Source of the DNA: Plasmopara viticola
Lineage: Eukaryota; Oomycota; Peronosporomycetes; Peronosporales; Peronosporaceae
DNA length: 64,000 nt
Reading direction: 5' to 3'
Assembly: GCA_001695595.3 (NCBI GenBank)
Contig: MBPM02000173.1
Coordinates: 19,078-83,077 of the forward strand
Both the position numbers and the translations under genes were made by a program. The notes beneath the pieces were generated by a model. It searched no databases and was not told the origin of the DNA. It saw nothing but the letters and a program-made list of their open reading frames with translations. Numbering within the stretch: the stretch's first letter is position 1; every line of letters begins with the position of its first letter. Below are positions 60,163-64,000 of the stretch, in pieces.

Positions 60163-61084
60163 CAGATTTGCTGAACCTCGAAGCTACTGGACTGGCTAAT
60201 AAAAGAAAAATAAAGATATTGGGTGGTGTTCCTAGAGATGAAAGCACATGTTAAAGTACACGTTATCGTTTTATACGAAGATGTCTTGGATTGGCTATCA
60301 CGGCAGCTTGCGTTGCTCCTTACTGGCACAAACTACTCTGTCTTAAGGGAGTTGTCACTGACCCAAAAGCATTGCGAGCACATGATTGTCTCATTCGCTG
60401 AACGGCAAAAAAATGCAATACGAAGAGTTAGAATCCAGCACTCTTTATCGACTTCTCAAGTTTAAAAAATAAGAGGAATCTGGTGTCTGATTCATGCTTA
60501 AAATGCGCTAATATAAGCAGCAGTGTCTTTACTAACACCCATCCAGAGGAAAAAAGCGATGCTTGGCAACATATTCGGATATATGTTGTAGAGTGCGCTG
60601 GATTTGACAGATTGCTTTTTTCACATCAGTCGAATATATTCCTTGCGATGAATGGTGCACCTAGCAGCAAGCTATGCAAGCTGTCAACGATACCACAAAG
60701 ACTTTCAACACCCCGGCCACGCTTAGTCGTATGTCACATAATTATCTCGTTGATTGCAGTCTTCAACCCGAAGATACTTTGACTTAATAATCATCCATAG
60801 CCGCTCAGATGAAGCTTAGTCGGCTCTGACAACCAAGTAGGTGCGGTCACGAGAGCCAATCAAGCTTATGATTAGATGCCTTTGTGGCAGAAGAAATTAA
60901 AGTTCTTGGCTGCTCAGCAATTAGTCATCAGATTTGCGCAAATTCTAAATAAAAGCCGTTTGGGTCTACGTTAAAAGCATAATAGAATCCCAGGAAGGGA
61001 GAAGGCTATACAGGTGTTTGCACAAGTACATAGTTTATTATGCGGGTCTCGTAAAGCCTGTCCAATCCTTAAAAGCCAAACTGA
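60163..61084. other. Gene-poor stretch with weak open frames
   Basis: Contains an ATG-started frame of 76 codons at 60,238-60,465 (MKAHVKVHVIVLYEDVLDWL...) and a GTG-started frame at 60,483-60,782. Neither has a recognisable domain, flanking splice sites or a promoter. They are mentioned for completeness only. No RNA gene or repeat seen. Confidence 0.35.
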
Positions 61085-61294
61085 GTGGTGCTGGAATGCA
61101 CAACAGCTGAAATGCCTTTTCTGGGTGCTGTTCTGGCTCATTTGCGAGCCACTCATGAGCCTACACGTCGTTTGCAAAGTCTTTACTATGCCACCGGTGA
61201 TTCCCAGCTCGATGAGGTAGGGCAAGAGCAAGTCATTTTGATCTTGTCCGGGCTACCGAAAGGAACTACGCTATTCATAGTCGAAGGGTATTAA
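61085..61294 (+). pseudogene. Short open frame with coding-like composition
   Basis: A 69-codon frame (TTAEMPFLGAVLAHLRATHE ... LILSGLPKGTTLFIVEGY) whose composition looks more like real protein than its neighbours. It has no good start: the first codon is GTG, and the ATG at 61,099 is in another frame. It may be a gene or transposon remnant, or a terminal exon. The family is not recognised, and an overlapping plus-strand frame at 61,014-61,220 competes. Confidence 0.2.
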
Positions 61295-63880
61295 CAACGA
61301 AATTTAATGGTGAAGTTTCGAGAGAAGTTCTTTGAGTTTTAAGCTCTTTGAGGTCTGGTTTGATCCAGAATCCATTACTCGCCCTCGTCAAAGAGAGCGA
61401 CGAATACGCCCATTTTTTCCAAAAAGTGGCAAGACTGTTGTCATATTTTACAAAGTTTACGTTCCGAATAATGGCAAACTCTACTGCTTTTGACACATTT
61501 TGACAGAACCAGATTATAGGTTGGCTTCCACTGCCATACTTAATAGCCATATTGACAAACGGATCTATCAGGCGTACAAAACGAGCGTCTTTTGATGCAA
61601 TTTCTAAACACAGATAAAAATAGGAAAGTCACCCTTCGAAGCAACCACAGTTGCATCACTACGAGTGAGCAGATAATCTGCTACACTATAAAGGTGGTGA
61701 ACATATGGATCAATGAACTTTTTTCTTCGCTTCATATCGCTGTCCCCGACTTTATCATTTGGGGAGTCGTACTAGCCATATGTATGTTACGACCTGCGAG
61801 ACCTCATACCTGCGACGCACACGTTGGCTTCTTACAGACCATTATAATTCTACAATTCACGATCTAGATTTTGCCTTAGGCTTGCCGTTAATTAGTGGTC
61901 GCACTTGCATAGTGTGTTGTCACTTTTAAGAGCTCTACTATAATCATTTTGTCCAGCTCGAGCAGAGCTTTCATTAAAAAACGGATTCATGGAGTCCCAA
62001 AGTAAAATGGGGCAGGCAGTTCGATTGGAAAACAAGCCACAAGGCTCTTAATGAATTAAGTATGGCTATCCGAACGCGATAATAGCAAATGAAGACCCGC
62101 CATTAGCCACTACGTTTTGGAAAGTTATTTGGAATATTCTTGATAATGGCAGCAGCAGACCTTACTCGGACTAATAATGCGACAAAGAGAGCTAAATGTG
62201 TGCTTAAAAACGTATGTACGCTGAGGCGTTGTGGAATGACGAGAAACTTACGGTTGTGTTTACTTTTAACAATGCGATTCATGTATATACGGAGCTTGAA
62301 AGCTTCTCCTTGAGCAAAGTGAGGCACATAAGAGGTCCGTTAGCTTTCAAATGCACATTTGTTTATAAATTAGTAGATGGGAGGCTTGAAATTTTTTTTT
62401 GCAGGTCTCTCATTTCGTTTTTAAATGTAGGCTAAGTAAACCAGTGGGGAAAACTTGCGACTGCATTCGCCGAAAAGATAATTATATGGCTCATTAAATA
62501 GCTAAAGTATGGGATAGGTATGAGTAGATGCAAAAGTCTACCGCTAGAAAAGGTGATTTATGAGCAAGTGAAAGAAACGTCCCAGAGCACTTTTCGCGGT
62601 CCTAGGATAACAAAGGTCAGCATTTATCATTTACCGTTCGGAACAATGTCGGTGCATCAAACATCTGAAGTTGGAATATTAAGGTCCTCAGGAGTTTGAT
62701 TCTTATAAGAGTTGTGGAATGATCATAGCATCTCCTTAGAGCGCTGTTTCCACGTTCGACCTTGCGAGAAGGGCTAGTACAGGTAAGCTGATAGTACCGC
62801 CATATTGACCTTCCGACTGAGAGAACGAGTACTTATAAGGCTGTGCGCTTTAAGCTGCCAGACGAAGCTAGAGCTCACTGCAAAAAGAAAAGACTTTCCG
62901 ACGCAGTTTGAATACTTTGCACTGAGAAGTGCGGCGGTCGATACAAAGGCGCACCTAGCTCTTGGGTCACAATGCAAAAGGATTCCACCTCTTTCCAAAT
63001 CTAATGGAGGATCGGCGTCACCACGTAGAAGTGCTTAGATAAGACCGCCGGAAACATGTCAGACAGATAAATGACGTCGCATTAGGCAGGCGGGTGGTGA
63101 CGCAAAATTATGAACATGGTTACGGCTAACAACGGTAAGATCATGACTTCATTGACCAACGACATAGAAAAGTTTTTAAAAGGATGTTGACAGATAGCAC
63201 AGGGTTGCAAACTAATGACATATATATATTCACTTTTTTTCATCTTCACCTTAGCAGATCAAAAGCCGCAACAAAGCCTTCCATCGTAGCATTACCGTGC
63301 CCAGTATGACAAACAAGCGCACTGAGGCCCTCCTCGGTAATAGCACAACTGAGAGCTTAACGCTGATTAGGTGAGCTGCCTTCCACTCTCACCCCTTGCT
63401 GAAGAGTATTTCCTAGCATACAAATACAGATAAATACATTGGCAAGATCGCCCTTTTGTGAGAAGTGGAACGTGTGTCCCTCTTTAATATTATTATAGAG
63501 ATATCTAGCGTATAATTACCGCAAGATGGTGCTCAAACCACATGGTTCACGGGCTTTAGTGATTGGCTGGCGGATGTGTGACCAGAAAACGAGAGAAAGT
63601 CAGCAATCCCATAGCCGCATATACAAATCATAAATAGTCGTTGAAGTTCGTATATTGCATCATCTTCACGATTTTGCAGAGCAAATGCTCCACTACGGGC
63701 CAACTCATTACACCGCCCTCATTGTACAGCATGCAAAAATAATTATTACTAGAGGTGACATATAATTCTGCAGATCGGATTTTAAGTATGCTATATTGCA
63801 TGTGCACCGTCAAAATGCTGCTATTTAAGTGTAAACTGAGACTAAAATTGCTTCTTATCTTGCAACATTGTTACAAAATT
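61295..63880. other. Gene-poor intergenic region
   Basis: Several frames of 60-91 codons occur on both strands (61,275-61,550 minus; 61,592-61,867 plus; 62,214-62,435 plus; 62,774-63,038 both strands; 63,628-63,813 minus). None has a domain, clean splice sites or a consistent start, and the density is what chance gives. A T10 run at ~62,392 and a short (AT)n at ~63,223 are the only simple repeats seen. No LTR pair, terminal inverted repeat or tRNA was recognised. Confidence 0.4.
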
Positions 63881-63882
63881 TA

Positions 63883-63898
63883 ATCGCATTCTATTCTG
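63883..63898 (+). promoter_or_regulatory. Initiator-like element
   Basis: ATCGCATTCTATTCTG resembles the oomycete initiator pattern (CATT followed by pyrimidines) and lies about 45 bp before the ATG at 63,936, a usual spacing in oomycetes. A single match of this length can occur by chance. Confidence 0.25.
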
Positions 63899-63935
63899 AG
63901 GCAAAAAATACCAGACAACGTAAATCGAATTGGAA

Positions 63936-64000
63936 ATGCCTGTCCTAATAGGTAAGTTGTCTCCTTCTCTGATCGGTTCACACACACCCAGAGACCGTGC
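63936..64000 (+). CDS. Possible first exon of a gene leaving the window
   Basis: ATG at 63,936 encodes MPVLI(G) and is followed at 63,952 by a perfect GTAAGT donor. The rest of the window would be intron. It contains CACACACCCAG (AG at 63,990-63,991), which could be an acceptor only if the intron were 40 nt, unusually short. With the initiator-like element upstream, this could be a real gene start, but only six codons are seen and nothing can be said of the product. Confidence 0.2.
   Translation, partial: MPVLIGKLSPSLIGSHTPRDR

Noticed and set aside
62774..63038. Overlapping 74- and 77-codon frames on opposite strands
   Set aside because: Both lack a domain and flanking signals, and paired frames on both strands are typical of chance.
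1..64000. Telomeric repeat tracts
   Set aside because: No run of TTTAGGG, TTAGGG or a similar short G-rich repeat was seen on either strand.
59240..64000. LTR retrotransposon termini (TGTTAACA near 59,250; TGTTGACAG near 63,186; ACACCCxAGAGACC at 59,254 and 63,983)
   Set aside because: No matching long terminal repeat pair, primer-binding site, target duplication or polymerase frame was found between or around them.

Overview
The window is eukaryotic. About 85 % of it (1 to ~54,335) is one uninterrupted block of satellite DNA. The rest is a compact cluster of intron-containing genes (55.5-59.05 kb) followed by a gene-poor stretch. Introns of 61-80 nt with GT...AG borders, one TACTAAT-type branch site, gene spacing of 50-200 bp and an initiator-like element suggest an oomycete or similar stramenopile. 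That assignment is an inference; no marker gene settles it.

The satellite has two families, both head to tail and in the same orientation. Family 1 (1-13,300) has ~100-bp monomers: a nearly uniform array (1-5,230), a more variable array (5,231-7,440), then 19-monomer higher-order repeats (HORs) of ~1,830 bp (7,441-~12,120), then decayed monomers. Family 2 (13,300-54,335) has ~97.5-bp monomers of six types, A to F, in fixed order, forming ~586-bp blocks. Five block types (1-5) build larger units. Their order varies by unit: 1-2-3-4-5 (~2,921 bp), 1-4-5 (~1,751 bp), 1-2-3-2-3-4-5 (~4,096 bp), plus recombinant units near the right end. Both ends of family 2 are decayed while its core is homogenised. 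The two families can be aligned with each other (shared GAACGCGT start, CCGT/AATCAGCGCTTC-type middle, ATTCRCTAAGTTA-type end), so they appear to descend from one ancestral ~100-bp monomer.

Right of the satellite edge: a possible gene remnant split by a short retroelement-like insertion with a 13-bp target duplication (54.73-55.36 kb); a two-exon gene of unknown function on the minus strand (55,502-56,355); divergent to it, a multi-exon zinc-ribbon/coiled-coil protein (56,487-57,897); a small two-exon gene (58,102-58,375); and, convergent with that, a three-exon DUF2062 membrane protein (58,431-59,046), the only confidently recognised family. From 59.05 kb to the end there are only weak or broken open frames and a possible first exon at 63,936.

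The satellite shows no sign of coding for protein. Its many short open frames recur only because the repeat units recur. A centromeric, pericentromeric or subtelomeric role is possible but cannot be decided from sequence. Exon structures were deduced by eye from splice signals and reading phase, without transcript data.
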